Source: an uncultured Prevotella sp. (GTDB taxonomy: Bacteria > Bacteroidota > Bacteroidia > Bacteroidales > Bacteroidaceae). From it: a stretch of 34,252 nucleotides of DNA. Under the pieces are notes generated by a model. That model was not told the DNA's origin. It made no database searches and saw only the letters and a program-made list of their open reading frames with translations. Shown in pieces: positions 1-8,298 of the stretch (position 1 is the first letter of the stretch; every line of letters begins with the position of its first letter). The translations under genes and the position numbers were made by a program. The stretch covers positions 1-34,252 of the forward strand of contig ONTZ01000032.1 in assembly GCA_900320905.1 (NCBI GenBank). The letters run 5' to 3'.

Positions 1-20
1 AAAATGAAGTTAAAAGGAAT

Positions 21-43
21 GAGCCCGGTGCAATACCGAGCTC
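21..43 (-). terminator. Probable terminator downstream of valS
   Basis: Read on the minus strand, GAGCTCGGT and ACCGGGCTC can pair as a 9-bp stem with one G-U wobble around a 5-nt loop (ATTGC). A T-rich stretch follows. It lies about 90 nt past the valS stop. The tail is interrupted by non-T bases, so its strength is uncertain. Confidence 0.5.
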
Positions 44-135
44 AATACCTTAGGGAATAATTAACGTGTTTAACGTCCAACTTCTCGGGGGCACTTCAAC
101 CGAGCCACACCTTATTATTTAATGTAAGTCTGTTT

Positions 136-2841
136 TTATTTTCCACGCAGGGCGGCGATGCTTTCCTTCAAGGCAGCAATCTTCTCTTCGGAGTCGCTCT
201 GCTTCTTACGCTCAAGGGCTACCACCTGCTCAGGAGCATTCTGCACGAAACGCTCGTTGGACAGTTTCTTCATCACACCGGCGAGGAAACCTTCGAGGTG
301 CTGCAGTTGAGCCTCCATCTTGGCAATCTCTGCCTCGACGTCGATCATATTGCCAAGGGGCACGGCAAACTCGTCGGTGCCTACCATAAAGGCTGAGGCG
401 GTGGCATCTTTCTCGGCTACCACAGAGATATTGCTGAGGTTGGCCATCTTGGTGATGACGGCGTTGAACGGCTCGTAGGCGTTCTGACCCACTACCTGCA
501 GTTCGAGTTGCTCCTTCGGGGCAATGTTCTTCGACGCACGCACCATACGGACACCAGAGACAATCTGCTTCACGTTCTCGATCTGGGCAGCGAGTTGGTT
601 GTCGGCCTCGGTGGGAGCGGGGAGCGTCAGACTATCCCGCATGATGCTCTCGCCATCCTTGCGGTCGTAGAGGTGCTGCCAGAGTTCCTCGGTGATAAAC
701 GGCATAAACGGATGGAGCATCTTCAGGAGAATCTCGAAGAACTCGAGGGTCTTGTCGTAAGTCGTCTTGTCGATGGGCTGTGCCTCACCATTGACGTAGG
801 CAGGCTTCACCATCTCCAGGTACCAGGACGAAAACTCGTCCCAGAAGAGTTTATAGACAGCCATCAGGGCATCAGAGATACGGTATTTCTTGAAGTGGTC
901 GCCGATCTCTGCGTTGGTCTGGCGCAGTTTGGCCTCGAACCACGAGGTGGCAATCCTGCCAGTCTCGGTCTGCTCGATGTCAGCGACCTTCCAGCCCTTC
1001 ACCAGACGGAAGGCATTCCAGATCTTATTATTGAAGTTGCGGCCTTGTTCGCAGAGAGCCTCGTCGAAGAGAATGTCGTTACCAGCAGGAGCGGAGAGCA
1101 TCATACCCATACGCACACCGTCGGCACCGAACTTCTCGATGAGTTCGATGGGGTCGGGGCTGTTGCCGAGTGACTTCGACATCTTACGTCCCAGTTTGTC
1201 GCGAACGATACCGGTGAAATAGACATTCTTGAAGGGGTACTTACCCATATACTCCTCACCAGCCATAATCATACGGGCCACCCAGAAGAAGATGATATCC
1301 GGAGCCGTCACGAGGTCGGAGGTGGGGTAGTAGTAGTTGATCTCCTCATTGCCGGGGTTGTTGATGCCGTCGAAGAGGGATACGGGCCAGAGCCAAGAAG
1401 AGAACCAGGTGTCGAGGGCATCCTCATCCTGACGCAGGTCGGCATCAGTTACCTTCGGATCCTTCTGCTGAGCCAGTTTCAGGGCTTCCTCACGGGTGGT
1501 GGCCACTACATAGTCGTCGTTCTCGTTGTAGTAGTAGGCAGGAATACGGTGTCCCCACCACAACTGGCGGGAGATACACCAGTCCTGAATATTTTCGAGC
1601 CAGTTCTTGTAGGTGTTGACATATTTCTGTGGATAGAAATGCATCTCACCATTGAGCACGGGCGGCAGGGCGATGTCAGCAAAGTGCTTCATCTTCAGGA
1701 ACCATTGTAGTGAGAGGCGTGGTTCGATGGCGGTGTCGGGGTTGCGCTCCGAGTAGCCCACCTTATTGACATAGTCCTCAATCTTCTCCATCAGACCGGC
1801 CTCCTGCAAATCCTTCGAAATCTGCTTGCGGCAGTCCATACGGTCCATGCCCACGTAGATAGGGCTCTGGTCGCTGATGGTGCCGTCGGCATTGAAGATA
1901 TCGATGGTCTCGAGGTTGTGGGTCTTGCCCAGCATATAGTCGTTGGTATCGTGGGCAGGCGTCACCTTCAAACAACCAGTACCGAACTCGATATCCACAT
2001 AACGGTCCTCGATGACGGGAATGACACGATTCACCAGAGGCACAATCACCTTACGACCCTTCAGCCACTGGTTCTTCGGGTCCTTGGGGTTGATACACAT
2101 CGCCGTATCACCCATGATGGTCTCAGGACGGGTGGTGGCCACAACGGCGTAATAGCCTTTGGCATCCTTATGGATGATATTGCCTTCGGCTTTCAGAACT
2201 TCCTCGTTATCGAGGGCCTTCAAATCAGCCACGTAGTATTTCAGATGGAAGAGGTGACTCTGTTCCTCTTTATAGATGACCTCCTCAGTAGAGAGGGCGG
2301 TGAGGGCTTTCGGATCCCAGTTCACCATACGCAGGCCGCGATAGATGAGACCTTTGTTATAGAGATCGACAAACACCTTGATGACGCTCTCGCTGCGCTT
2401 CTCGTCCATCGTAAAGGCGGTGCGGTCCCAGTCGCAGGAAGCACCTAAGCGGCGGAGTTGCTTCAGGATAATGCCACCGTGCTCATGAGTCCAGTCCCAG
2501 GCATGCTCCAAGAACTGATCACGGGTCAGGTCGTGCTTCTTGATACCTTGTTCTGCAAGTTTCTTCACCACCTTGGCCTCCGTAGCGATTGAGGCATGGT
2601 CGGTGCCAGGTACCCAAAGGGCATTCTTGCCTTCCATACGTGCTCGGCGGATGAGGATATCCTGAATGGTATTGTTCAACATGTGTCCCATGTGGAGCAC
2701 GCCCGTCACATTGGGGGGCGGAATCACGATGGTATAGGGTTCCCGTCCGTCGGGTTTACTTGAGAAAAGTTTGTGGTCCAGCCAGTACTGGTACCATTTG
2801 CCTTCGACCTCTTTTGGGTCGTATTTGCTTGCTAATTCCAT
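136..2841 (-). CDS. valS: Valyl-tRNA synthetase
   Basis: Charges tRNA-Val with valine in the cytoplasm and edits mischarged threonine. The protein is 901 aa, normal for class Ia ValRS. Visible features: the HIGH-type motif [13 protein letters not shown] near residue 45, the editing domain around residues 200-360 with [12 protein letters not shown], the KMSKS loop ([14 protein letters not shown]) near residue 550, an anticodon-binding region ([10 protein letters not shown]), and a C-terminal coiled-coil arm ([18 protein letters not shown]). The reading frame stays open for 19 codons upstream, but [20 protein letters not shown] is the usual family N-terminus, so the ATG ending at 2841 was chosen. 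A minus-strand TAATTTTG box about 55 nt upstream supports this. Transcribed divergently from mazG. Confidence 0.97.
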   Translation of the reverse strand: MELASKYDPKEVEGKWYQYWLDHKLFSSKPDGREPYTIVIPPPNVTGVLHMGHMLNNTIQDILIRRARMEGKNALWVPGTDHASIATEAKVVKKLAEQGIKKHDLTRDQFLEHAWDWTHEHGGIILKQLRRLGASCDWDRTAFTMDEKRSESVIKVFVDLYNKGLIYRGLRMVNWDPKALTALSTEEVIYKEEQSHLFHLKYYVADLKALDNEEVLKAEGNIIHKDAKGYYAVVATTRPETIMGDTAMCINPKDPKNQWLKGRKVIVPLVNRVIPVIEDRYVDIEFGTGCLKVTPAHDTNDYMLGKTHNLETIDIFNADGTISDQSPIYVGMDRMDCRKQISKDLQEAGLMEKIEDYVNKVGYSERNPDTAIEPRLSLQWFLKMKHFADIALPPVLNGEMHFYPQKYVNTYKNWLENIQDWCISRQLWWGHRIPAYYYNENDDYVVATTREEALKLAQQKDPKVTDADLRQDEDALDTWFSSWLWPVSLFDGINNPGNEEINYYYPTSDLVTAPDIIFFWVARMIMAGEEYMGKYPFKNVYFTGIVRDKLGRKMSKSLGNSPDPIELIEKFGADGVRMGMMLSAPAGNDILFDEALCEQGRNFNNKIWNAFRLVKGWKVADIEQTETGRIATSWFEAKLRQTNAEIGDHFKKYRISDALMAVYKLFWDEFSSWYLEMVKPAYVNGEAQPIDKTTYDKTLEFFEILLKMLHPFMPFITEELWQHLYDRKDGESIMRDSLTLPAPTEADNQLAAQIENVKQIVSGVRMVRASKNIAPKEQLELQVVGQNAYEPFNAVITKMANLSNISVVAEKDATASAFMVGTDEFAVPLGNMIDVEAEIAKMEAQLQHLEGFLAGVMKKLSNERFVQNAPEQVVALERKKQSDSEEKIAALKESIAALRGK

Positions 2842-2895
2842 ATAATTGTTTGTTATTTCTATGCTGAAAAATGGTAAAATCTTAAAAAATCGCTG

Positions 2896-2903
2896 CAAAA
2901 TTA
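2896..2903 (-). promoter_or_regulatory. valS promoter, Bacteroidetes -7 box
   Basis: TAATTTTG on the minus strand matches the Bacteroidetes primary-sigma -7 consensus TAnnTTTG. The predicted transcript start is near 2889, giving a leader of about 48 nt. The box is 22 bp from the oppositely directed mazG box. Confidence 0.65.
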
Positions 2904-2925
2904 GTAAAATTCCACCGAAAAGTAG

Positions 2926-2933
2926 TATCTTTG
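2926..2933 (+). promoter_or_regulatory. mazG operon promoter, -7 box
   Basis: TATCTTTG matches TAnnTTTG and lies 13 bp before the first mazG ATG, so the mRNA leader would be only a few nucleotides long. If the second ATG (2953) is used, the leader is slightly longer. Confidence 0.65.
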
Positions 2934-2946
2934 CCGCAATATTTTA

Positions 2947-3855
2947 ATGTTTATGCACACAAAAGAAGAAAAAATGCAGGCTTTCGGACGCTTTCTCGAC
3001 GTGTTGGACGCGTTGAGAGCCAATTGTCCGTGGGATAAGAAACAGACGAACGAGAGCCTGAGACCCAATACCATCGAGGAGACCTATGAACTCTGCGATG
3101 CCCTCATCAAGAATGATATCCATGATATCTGCAAGGAACTGGGCGATGTGCTCTTGCATATTTGCTTCTATGCAAAAATAGCAGAGGAAAAAGAGCAGTT
3201 TGATATGGCGGATGTCTGCAATGCGCTGACCCGTAAGATGATCACCCGCCATCCGCATGTCTATCATCCCTCGCAGATTGATGCCGAGGATCCCAAACCC
3301 CTGCCTTATGTCCCTAGCGACCTAGGTTCTCCTAGGGATATCCTAGGAAATCCTAGTGATAACCTAGGTCAGCCTAGCGAATCAGAAAAGCCCACCACCG
3401 TCACGCAGGTCTTGGAAAACTGGGAGCAGATTAAACTGAAAGAGAAAGACGGCAATGAGTCGGTGCTCTCTGGGGTGCCTGAGGCCCTGCCGAGCCTGAT
3501 AAAGGCCTATCGTATTCAGGATAAGGCCCGAAATGTGGGCTTCGACTGGGAACAGAAAGAAGATGTATGGAAAAAGGTTCGTGAGGAACTCGACGAGTTG
3601 GAGGCAGAACTGAAAAAGGAGGATAAGGAAAATTCAACGAAAGAATTGGGCGATTTCCTGTTCTCCGTTATCAATGCCGCCCGACTGTATAAGTTGAATC
3701 CAGACAATGCCTTGGAGATGACTAACCGCAAGTTTATTGATCGTTTCAACTATATAGAAGCGCATAGCATCAAGATTGGTAAACCTTTAAAAACCATGTC
3801 TTTATCCGAAATGGATGAACTGTGGAATGAGGCAAAGAAAGTTTTAAAAAATTAA
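2947..3855 (+). CDS. mazG: Nucleoside triphosphate pyrophosphohydrolase MazG
   Basis: Hydrolyses (d)NTPs to NMP and pyrophosphate, a house-cleaning role in the cytoplasm. Two MazG-type all-alpha domains are visible. The N-terminal one (residues about 8-110) has CPWDKKQTNESL and EETYELCDAL followed by KELGDVLLH. The C-terminal one (about 165-300) has VGFDWEQKEDVWKKVREELDEL followed in part by KELGDFLFSVINAARL; both carry the acidic metal-binding pairs typical of the family. At 302 aa it is longer than the roughly 260 aa usual for the family. The excess is an inserted linker (residues about 122-147) encoded by a phased array of CCTAG motifs. Start: ATG at 2947 or the in-frame ATG at 2953. First gene of an operon with the lipoprotein and rnz. 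Confidence 0.95.
   Translation: MFMHTKEEKMQAFGRFLDVLDALRANCPWDKKQTNESLRPNTIEETYELCDALIKNDIHDICKELGDVLLHICFYAKIAEEKEQFDMADVCNALTRKMITRHPHVYHPSQIDAEDPKPLPYVPSDLGSPRDILGNPSDNLGQPSESEKPTTVTQVLENWEQIKLKEKDGNESVLSGVPEALPSLIKAYRIQDKARNVGFDWEQKEDVWKKVREELDELEAELKKEDKENSTKELGDFLFSVINAARLYKLNPDNALEMTNRKFIDRFNYIEAHSIKIGKPLKTMSLSEMDELWNEAKKVLKN
3313..3378 (+). repeat. Phased CCTAG(G) repeat array inside mazG
   Basis: Seven CCTAG motifs start at 3313, 3321, 3331, 3342, 3352, 3363 and 3373. From the second onward the spacing alternates 10, 11, 10, 11, 10, a 21-bp period. Three of the motifs are the full palindrome CCTAGG with different flanks. In protein this gives three heptads (DLGSPRD, ILGNPSD, NLGQPSE) in the interdomain linker. 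The rare-looking Leu codon CTA recurs at every LG. Confidence 0.9.
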
Positions 3856-3866
3856 TCATAAAGGAT

Positions 3867-4565
3867 ATGAAGAAATTAGCATTTTTCGGAATGATGGCTG
3901 CTGTCATATTGACGATGAGCAGTTGCTTTGGTGGTAATCAGAAGCCCCAGCAGACGGCGGAGGAAGAACCTGATTCTGTAGAGGATTACATGCCTTTCGA
4001 TCAGACTATTTATGGTCTGTGTGGAAATGGGACTGCTATGAACACCCTTCAGTTGTTGACGGATAGTGGCGACACGCTGAACCTGGATCTGACCAATGCC
4101 CAGGAAAGCGGGCAGGTGTTTGGCGGTCTGCAAGCCGGTGACCGTATGGCTGTCCTGCCAAACAAGGCCAAGACGGAGGCCGTGATTGTCATTAACCAGA
4201 ACACTCTGTTGGGTGACTGGGTGATGCCGAATCCTATCGACGGCAGTTCTGAGGTCGGTATCCGTATCAAGGAAGGCGGTGTAGCCGAGAGTATCGATCA
4301 GAGCAGCATCATCTACAAGACCTGGAAGATTTACAATGGTAAGTTGGAGATCCTTTCGCAGCGTGAAGGTGGTGGTGATATGGAAGAGGTGAACCTCTAT
4401 GAGATCCTCCTGCTAGGAGCCGACTCTTTGGTGTACAGAACCAGTGGTGTGGAAAAACAGGATGAGGAGACCTTCGAATACAGCCGTTGGAAGGAGAAGC
4501 CTGCAATGGATCTGCACGGTCTGCAACTGGAAGACAGCGGTGACGAGTTCCGTATCGACCATTAA
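3867..4565 (+). CDS. Lipoprotein, lipocalin-like domain
   Basis: A 232-aa predicted lipoprotein: positively charged start (MKK), hydrophobic segment and a lipobox ending in SSC at Cys20, then an acidic linker (EEEPDSVEDYM). The middle (about residues 105-200) contains GDWVMPNPIDGSSEVGIRI, AES, WKIYNGKLEILSQ and DSLVYRT. This order resembles the lipocalin-like beta-barrel lipoproteins common in Bacteroidetes (glycine-tryptophan near the first strand, then a 'W...ng.L.l' strand). The ligand is unknown. It follows mazG by 11 nt and precedes rnz by 13 nt, so it is co-transcribed with them. That arrangement gives no functional clue. Confidence 0.8.
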   Translation: MKKLAFFGMMAAVILTMSSCFGGNQKPQQTAEEEPDSVEDYMPFDQTIYGLCGNGTAMNTLQLLTDSGDTLNLDLTNAQESGQVFGGLQAGDRMAVLPNKAKTEAVIVINQNTLLGDWVMPNPIDGSSEVGIRIKEGGVAESIDQSSIIYKTWKIYNGKLEILSQREGGGDMEEVNLYEILLLGADSLVYRTSGVEKQDEETFEYSRWKEKPAMDLHGLQLEDSGDEFRIDH

Positions 4566-4578
4566 TCGTTGCTGAGGC

Positions 4579-5493
4579 TTGGAACCGTTTAAGGTACATA
4601 TCTTAGGGTGTGGAAGTGCGCTTCCCACCCTTCGTCATTATGCGTCGTCGCAGGTGGTTGAGGTGCGTGACAAGGTGCTGATGCTCGACTGTGCCGAGGG
4701 TACCCAGATGCAACTCCGTCGTTGCCGGGTGCGCTTCACGAAGTTGAGCCATGTCTTTATCACCCATCTGCACGGCGACCATTGCTTTGGGCTTATTGGA
4801 ATGATATCAACATTTGGTCTTCTGGGGCGCACGGCCACGCTCCATATCCATGCGCCTCAGGAACTGGAGCCGATGCTACTAAGTCAGATAGGTTTCTTTA
4901 CCCACGATTTGGGGTATGAGATAGAGTTCCATCCTGTGGATACGACAAAAAATGCAATTGTCTACGAAGACCGTAGCGTGACGGTGGAGACCATTCCCTT
5001 GCAGCATCGCATGCCTACCTGTGGCTATCTGATCCGAGAAAAACAGGGGCTTCCACATATACGTCGGGAGATGATGGACTTCTACCAGATTCCTACCAGT
5101 CAGGTGAACAATATCAAGAACGGTGCCGACTGGACGACTGCCGATGGCGAAGTGGTGCCCAATGCCCGGCTGGTAAAACAGGCTGATCCTCCCCGCAGTT
5201 ATGCCTATTGCACCGACACCCGTTATATTCCGACCCTACATGAATTATTGAAGGGGGTCAATACGCTCTACCACGAGAGTACCTATGGCGAGGATCGTCT
5301 CCAGTCGGCAGAGAAGTATTGTCATTCCACAGCCCGTCAGGCAGCGATGGTAGCCAAGGAGGCTGGGGTGGGGAAGTTGTTGCTGGGCCATTACAGTTCA
5401 CGCTATGAAGATGAGAATGTGCTGCTTGAAGAGGCGAAAAAAGTCTTCGATAATACTTATTTGACCAACGAAATGGCTGTTTTTGATGTCTGA
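4579..5493 (+). CDS. rnz: Ribonuclease Z (tRNase Z)
   Basis: Zinc endonuclease that removes the 3' trailer from tRNA precursors. 304 aa, normal for the short-form enzyme. Signature features: N-terminal HILGCGSALPT, the metallo-beta-lactamase metal motif HLHGDH (residues about 64-69), LQHRMPTCGYLI (His in the third motif), the AYCTDTRY segment with its Asp ligand, HESTY, and the C-terminal LLGHYSSRY His motif. No ATG is available at the N-terminus. The reading frame begins with TTG, giving MEPFKVHILGCGSALPT, which matches the usual family start. The weak start may keep expression low. Third gene of the mazG operon. Confidence 0.95.
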   Translation: MEPFKVHILGCGSALPTLRHYASSQVVEVRDKVLMLDCAEGTQMQLRRCRVRFTKLSHVFITHLHGDHCFGLIGMISTFGLLGRTATLHIHAPQELEPMLLSQIGFFTHDLGYEIEFHPVDTTKNAIVYEDRSVTVETIPLQHRMPTCGYLIREKQGLPHIRREMMDFYQIPTSQVNNIKNGADWTTADGEVVPNARLVKQADPPRSYAYCTDTRYIPTLHELLKGVNTLYHESTYGEDRLQSAEKYCHSTARQAAMVAKEAGVGKLLLGHYSSRYEDENVLLEEAKKVFDNTYLTNEMAVFDV

Positions 5494-5515
5494 ATGGCAT
5501 TTTTTGCCTTAAAAA

Positions 5516-5547
5516 TTTGGTTGTTTCACGGAAAAACACTAACTTTG
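5516..5547 (+). promoter_or_regulatory. Promoter of the envelope/sigma-factor operon
   Basis: A -33 element TTTGG (5516-5520), a 19-bp spacer and a -7 box TAACTTTG (5540-5547) together give a near-consensus Bacteroidetes promoter. Predicted transcript start is about 5554, some 16 nt before the ATG at 5570. It would drive the five genes from 5570 to 8802. Confidence 0.75.
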
Positions 5548-5569
5548 CACAAATTATAGACTATTGCGT

Positions 5570-5887
5570 ATGACAAAGCGTTTACTCATTATATCGTTCA
5601 CGATGGCTTTATCTTGCCTCGTCCCCATTTCTGCCAATGCGGCTCCTGCCTATTTTGCGGGTGTTATGGAGATGGCTGTAGATCAGGAAATCACAATCAA
5701 TTTCAGCGATGGTGTCCTTTCTGTGATAGGTGCGGAAGGGCAGACTTTGGAGATTGTCTCCCTGACTGGAAAGAAGATCATGGATGTGAAGGTGGAAAGT
5801 CCAGCACAGAAGATAGAACTTAATATTCCAAAAGGGTGCTACATTGTGAAGGTTGGCAAGGTTGTGCGCAAGGTCTCCGTTCGATAG
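5570..5887 (+). CDS. Small exported protein resembling a T9SS C-terminal sorting domain
   Basis: About 105 aa from the ATG at 5570 (a TTG two codons upstream is in frame but less likely). It has a signal peptide (MTKRLLIISF... ISANA/AP). The remaining ~80 residues contain LEIVSLTGKKIMDVKVES and IELNIPKGCYIVKVGKVVRKV. This strand order (SLTGK, then a strand, then IPKG-Y-V-KV, then a final basic strand) is the pattern of C-terminal type IX secretion sorting domains. Here it stands alone without a passenger. Its function is unknown: it may be a stand-alone beta-sandwich cell-surface protein. First gene of the operon; its 3' end overlaps the proposed start of the transpeptidase gene. Confidence 0.75.
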   Translation: MTKRLLIISFTMALSCLVPISANAAPAYFAGVMEMAVDQEITINFSDGVLSVIGAEGQTLEIVSLTGKKIMDVKVESPAQKIELNIPKGCYIVKVGKVVRKVSVR

Positions 5888-7308
5888 CATGTTTGCTTGC
5901 TGTGTCTTGCGTGCTTCTGGCTTCCTGCGTTGAAGGAAACCACGAACTCACTGAGGCAGACCGTTCGGCATTCGGTACATTTGTTGATTCGATGGACACT
6001 TCTCTACAAGGGAAGTGGTTTGATCGTATGGGGCTGTCGCCAGATGCCGACACCCTGTTGTCCGTCTTGCTTCGTGAACTGCCTGCTAATGGTCTTGATA
6101 CCGCTGCTTTCAATATCCCCCAGATAGCCGAAGGCCTGAGGATTGTGCATCTTCTTGCCTTCGATTCTGTCGGTGTGAGCATCAATGAGGTCCTGCCCCG
6201 TCTCGACTCCCTGTTGTCAAAGGCGTATATCAGTTATGCTACAGGGCAGCGCTATGGTTTTGTACAGCCTGAAAAACTATTCAACTCCCTGAATATGAAG
6301 GCTGATAATTCGGGCTATGCGCGTCTTTTCGACGAAGAGGTGAAGAAGCCGGATTCGAAGGAAGCAGAGCAGAAACTGGTGTCGGCTGAAAGGATGGACT
6401 ATCTCTCTGCCTCGCATCCTGAGGGGTATGTCTATCAGGTTTTGCAGAAGAAACTGGCACAGACTACTGATAAGGATCAGCGCCACAAGATTGCTGTCAA
6501 CATGGAGCGTTGTCGTTGGCAGATGAAACGGCCTGCTGAAACGGAGCGTATGGTGCTGGTAAACATCCCCTCCCAGCAACTCTGGGCTGTATCTCCTGAC
6601 TCCGTACTCGATATGCGCATCTGCTGTGGGGCCACAACGAACAAGACCCCCTTGTTGCATAGTGCCATCAGTTATATGCAGGTCAATCCAGAGTGGATTA
6701 TTCCCCACAACATTGTTAAGACAGATATTGCGCGTCATAGTGGTGACTCGGCTTATTTCGCCCGTCATAAGTATTATATCGTGGAACGTAGTTCCGGCGA
6801 TACGTTGAATCCGGTTGAGGTCACCTCGGGAGAGATGTTGTCTGGTCGCCTGCGTGTCGGACAGAAGGGTGGGGCTGGCAACTCCCTGGGACGAATCGTT
6901 TTTCGGTTCCCCAACAATTTCTCCGTCTATCTCCACGACACCAACAACCGGGGGGCTTTCAACAGGGACAGGCGTACCCTCTCGCATGGCTGTATCCGTG
7001 TGCAGAAGCCTTTCGACCTGGCGTGCTTCCTGTTGCCAGATGCGGATGAGTGGACCAAAGACCGCCTGCGTATCTCGATGGATATCCGTCCTGAAACAGA
7101 AAAGGGATTTCTCTATGTGCGTGAACATGCAGACGACCCGAAACCCTTCCGTCTGATATCCTATCAGGATGTGAGCCCCAAGGTGCCTCTATACATTATT
7201 TATTATACAGCCTATCCTAACCCAAAAACAGGGGAAGTGGAACTGTGGCCCGACCTCTATGGTTACGACCAGGCCATCAGTCGTGAGATGGGCTCTATTC
7301 TATTGTAG
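5836..7308 (+). CDS. L,D-transpeptidase (YkuD domain) lipoprotein, LdtD/YcbB-like
   Basis: Predicted envelope enzyme that makes 3-3 peptidoglycan cross-links or attaches proteins to the wall. About 490 aa. A hydrophobic stretch ending LLASC (Cys about 31) suggests lipoprotein export. The N-terminal half is helical and unassigned. The YkuD domain (about residues 235-410) starts at MVLVNIPSQQLWAV and contains YLHDTNNRGAF and the catalytic motif SHGCIRV, with the Cys nucleophile and His. The start is uncertain: the GTG at 5836 overlaps the preceding gene by 52 nt and gives a long n-region, while TTG at 5893 would leave a signal without positive charge. Part of the operon with the ECF sigma factor 11 nt downstream, consistent with an envelope-stress role. 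Confidence 0.88.
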   Translation: MLHCEGWQGCAQGLRSIACLLAVSCVLLASCVEGNHELTEADRSAFGTFVDSMDTSLQGKWFDRMGLSPDADTLLSVLLRELPANGLDTAAFNIPQIAEGLRIVHLLAFDSVGVSINEVLPRLDSLLSKAYISYATGQRYGFVQPEKLFNSLNMKADNSGYARLFDEEVKKPDSKEAEQKLVSAERMDYLSASHPEGYVYQVLQKKLAQTTDKDQRHKIAVNMERCRWQMKRPAETERMVLVNIPSQQLWAVSPDSVLDMRICCGATTNKTPLLHSAISYMQVNPEWIIPHNIVKTDIARHSGDSAYFARHKYYIVERSSGDTLNPVEVTSGEMLSGRLRVGQKGGAGNSLGRIVFRFPNNFSVYLHDTNNRGAFNRDRRTLSHGCIRVQKPFDLACFLLPDADEWTKDRLRISMDIRPETEKGFLYVREHADDPKPFRLISYQDVSPKVPLYIIYYTAYPNPKTGEVELWPDLYGYDQAISREMGSILL

Positions 7309-7319
7309 ACAGAAAATAA

Positions 7320-7871
7320 ATGGACAAGAATAGCGACCAGCAGATCAAGGAACTTCTTTCGAATCCTGATACCCAGCGTAGAGGATTTGAGATGATGGTG
7401 CGCCAATACAGCGAGCAGTTGTACTGGCAGGTGCGACGCATTGTCCTCACCCATGAAGATTCCAATGATGTTCTACAGAATGCCTTTATCAAGGCGTGGA
7501 ACGGTCTCAGTTCTTTTCATGGCGACTCCAAGGTGATCACCTGGGTGTCGCGCATTGCCATCAATGAGAGCCTCGACTTCGTGCGCCGTCAGAAGAATAT
7601 GGCCCTTGTCAGCACCGACGATGATGAGTCCTGTGTGGCCAATACCCTGATGGCCGACGACTATTTCGATGGTGATGAGACAGAGGCACAGTTGCAGGAA
7701 GCCATTGCCGGACTGCCGGAAGTACAGCGCACCGTGTTCACCCTGCGCTACTACGACGAGATGAAATATAGTGAGATGAGTCAGTTGCTGAAAACCTCTG
7801 AAGGCAGCCTGAAAGCCTCCTATCATATCGCCGTCAAAAAGATTTCTGAATTTTTTAAGTCACATGATTAA
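7320..7871 (+). CDS. RNA polymerase ECF-type sigma factor
   Basis: 183 aa, two-domain ECF sigma factor. Region 2 spans about residues 20-90: FEMMVRQYSEQLYWQVRRIV, EDSNDVLQNAFIKAWNGL for core binding, and ITWVSRIAINESLDFVRRQ for -10 recognition. Region 4 spans about 120-180: LPEVQRTVFTLRYYDEMKYSEM, then an HTH (LLKTSEGSLKASYHIAVKKI). It directs transcription of envelope or stress genes in relatives, but its regulon cannot be read here. It starts with ATG 11 nt after the transpeptidase gene and is followed by a one-TM protein, the usual position for an anti-sigma partner. The operon's own promoter looks like a primary-sigma promoter, so autoregulation is not evident. Confidence 0.93.
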   Translation: MDKNSDQQIKELLSNPDTQRRGFEMMVRQYSEQLYWQVRRIVLTHEDSNDVLQNAFIKAWNGLSSFHGDSKVITWVSRIAINESLDFVRRQKNMALVSTDDDESCVANTLMADDYFDGDETEAQLQEAIAGLPEVQRTVFTLRYYDEMKYSEMSQLLKTSEGSLKASYHIAVKKISEFFKSHD

Positions 7872-7883
7872 ACCTTTTAGATT

Positions 7884-8282
7884 ATGATACGTCAAACGAG
7901 TATGGAAGAAGAAAAGTATCTCATAGAAAGAGTCGGTAAGCAGAATCCTTTCAAGGTTCCTGAAGGTTACTTTGACACGTTGGCAAGCCAGGTAATGGCG
8001 AAGGTCGACGCTGAAAAGGGTGCTCAGGTCGTGGAGATAAGGAAAGCGAAAAAGGCCAAGACAGTATGGCTGCGTCCTCTTCTCTATGCTGCTGCCTGTG
8101 GGTGTGTTTTGTTCGTCAGTGTGGCATCGTACCTGTCGCATGAAGACCAGTCGATGGCTGCACCTACTACTGAGAATGCGGTGGCTGCGCAGACAATGGA
8201 TTATTATTCCTTTGACGAAGCCGCTGACTATGCGATGATTGACAATCAGGAAATCTATGCCTGTCTGTCGTCTGAGTATTAA
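7884..8282 (+). CDS. Single-TM protein, probable anti-sigma partner
   Basis: 132 aa. A cytoplasmic N-terminal part (about 70 residues, including ENPFKVPEGYFDTLA-type sequence: KQNPFKVPEGYFDTLASQVM) precedes a TM helix at about residues 73-92 (LLYAAACGCVLFVSVASYL) and a ~40-residue acidic outer tail. The 'F.VPEGYF..L...v' opening is a recurring start of Bacteroidetes proteins encoded directly after ECF sigma genes. Together with gene position (12 nt after the sigma gene) it supports an anti-sigma or sigma-regulating membrane protein; no zinc-binding HxxxCxxC motif is present. An alternative start at the ATG of 7902 would remove six residues. Confidence 0.7.
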   Translation: MIRQTSMEEEKYLIERVGKQNPFKVPEGYFDTLASQVMAKVDAEKGAQVVEIRKAKKAKTVWLRPLLYAAACGCVLFVSVASYLSHEDQSMAAPTTENAVAAQTMDYYSFDEAADYAMIDNQEIYACLSSEY

Positions 8283-8298
8283 TTAATTAAACTTAAAA

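Noticed and set aside
508-1173. 221-aa and other plus-strand open frames opposite valS
   Set aside because: Antisense shadows of a conserved gene; His/Val/Leu-rich translation without domains.
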